Shown here: positions 62,962-64,000 of the stretch, in pieces | Layout of the letters: every line of letters begins with the position of its first letter | Position numbering within the stretch: position 1 is the first letter of the stretch | From: Adineta ricciae | Taxonomy: Eukaryota; Rotifera; Eurotatoria; Adinetida; Adinetidae | Length of the DNA stretch: 64,000 nucleotides | Reading direction: 5' to 3' | NCBI GenBank assembly: GCA_905250025.1 | Contig: CAJNOJ010000243.1 | Coordinates: forward strand, 68,912 to 132,911 | Notes under the pieces: model-generated | Database searches by the model: none | What the model was told of the DNA's origin: nothing | Seen by the model: the letters and a program-made list of their open reading frames with translations, nothing else | Made by a program: the position numbers and the translations under genes

Positions 62962-64000
62962 TTCTTCTTCATCATCTGTTACGAGGACATATGTTAAACA
63001 GACATGCTTGATGATTAGAATATCTTGGCATATGCTTAAGGCACTGCTAAATCAAATAATAATGTCAATTACTCAGACAGACTTCTCTTCTGTTTTTCTA
63101 CTAATTATATTAGAAAAGATAAATGAATAGTAACTTTGAAATTTGAAAAACAAAAAAATTCCTATTTTTTCTTTCTTTGTGAAAATATTTCCATAGAGAA
63201 ATCTGTTTGAAGATGTTTTCTTTTTTTTTTCCGAAAAATCGATCATGAATATTTTGTTATTGGTGAAATCAANAAATACAGGAGTATGACGAGTGCTTTA
63301 CTTCCTTTTTTTCTTCTTCTTCTTCTTCTTTTTCTCGAAGAGGAAAAAAAAAGCGACTGTCAGAACAATAAGAACCCATTTCTTTTCCTTTCATCCATGC
63401 CTTTCGCTCTCTGTCTATCTTTTATTCCAACAATCCCACTTCGACTCATAAAGTTCATATCTTTCTACTCCTCTATCAACTAGAAAATGAAAAGACATTG
63501 TGATAAGAATGTGTTATTTCGAAACATTTCTATTGTCATTTGTATTCAATGTTGTTTTCTACTTAAAAGAACACGATGAGTATCTGATGTTTTTATGTTA
63601 ATCATTTTAGTCGACTTGTCGTTTTTGCCTCTCATCTTGTCCTCAATTAATTTTAATGACGAAAATATTAATCATATTTAGAAAATATCCTGCCGACAAA
63701 TGTTTTTTTTCTAAAAAAGAACTCAACATGAGAAATCAAAGATGAAGAGAAAGATCTATTTTCAGCTAAAGATTAAGAAAACATCGCAAAATACACACAC
63801 ATTGAATAACATGTTGATGGTTTTTTCTTCTGATAAAAACAGGATTTTTTATACATTGATGTCAAAAGAGAAAAAAACAGAAGGAAAAATCTGTCAGTTA
63901 GATGTTGCACCGATTCCAATATCTCTGTTTTTGTTATTCTCATTGAAAACAATAGTCTTTCTATTTTTATCTTTCTTTTGTTAACAATCTTTTGTATATA
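62962..64000. other. Intergenic to window end
   Basis: Contains CTT/TTC microsatellite (about 63310-63340) and an isolated N at 63273. No gene recognised. Confidence 0.4.

Overview
This is eukaryotic, metazoan DNA. It is AT-rich, has many 47-65 bp GT-AG introns, and carries animal-specific genes: a PAR-bZIP factor, a lamin-tail intermediate filament, a retinoblastoma-family pocket protein, a TGF-beta/activin type II receptor, HIPK kinases, NEDD1, NAC-alpha, a DHHC palmitoyltransferase and rhodopsin-like GPCRs. Tiny introns, compact genes, clustered GPCRs and a non-animal-type phosphoenolpyruvate carboxylase homologue in host-like codon use suggest a bdelloid rotifer. That assignment is inference; no rRNA or mitochondrial marker is present to prove it.

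Layout. Positions 1-18.5 kb hold a degenerate tandem array with a period of about 7.4-8.4 kb. Each unit has a small secreted six-cysteine protein, a HIPK-type kinase and decaying small genes. No HIPK copy is complete. From 18.6 to 34.1 kb lie ordinary intron-bearing genes: PAR-bZIP (-), ZDHHC (-), intermediate filament (+), GPCR (+) and pocket protein (+). From 35 to 38.6 kb are two decayed paralogues loaded with short transposable elements. From 38.9 to 41.8 kb are NAC-alpha (-) and a type II receptor kinase (-). From 42.5 to 53.3 kb is a transposon-rich stretch holding a broken GPCR, a 5'-truncated NEDD1, a small coiled-coil gene, a pogo-like MITE, a mariner-like MITE with 190-bp arms and a truncated copy of the PEPC locus. 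From 55.7 to 58.5 kb is an intronless PEPC-like gene of about 922 codons. Then come a MINDY-3-like deubiquitinase (-, frameshifted and cut at an N) and a GPCR (-, with TM6 lost at an N).

Main points. (1) The PEPC homologue and its truncated relative are the best candidates for horizontally acquired metabolism; several motif positions differ from classical PEPC. (2) Short non-autonomous elements ending CCCAGG...CCTGGG occur at about ten places and have disrupted several genes. (3) Some insertions are shared by the tandem units and some are private, giving a relative chronology. (4) Isolated single Ns coincide with abrupt gene breaks and should be treated as assembly joins that hide missing sequence.

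Exon coordinates were read by eye from GT-AG signals, phase and family conservation. No database search was run.
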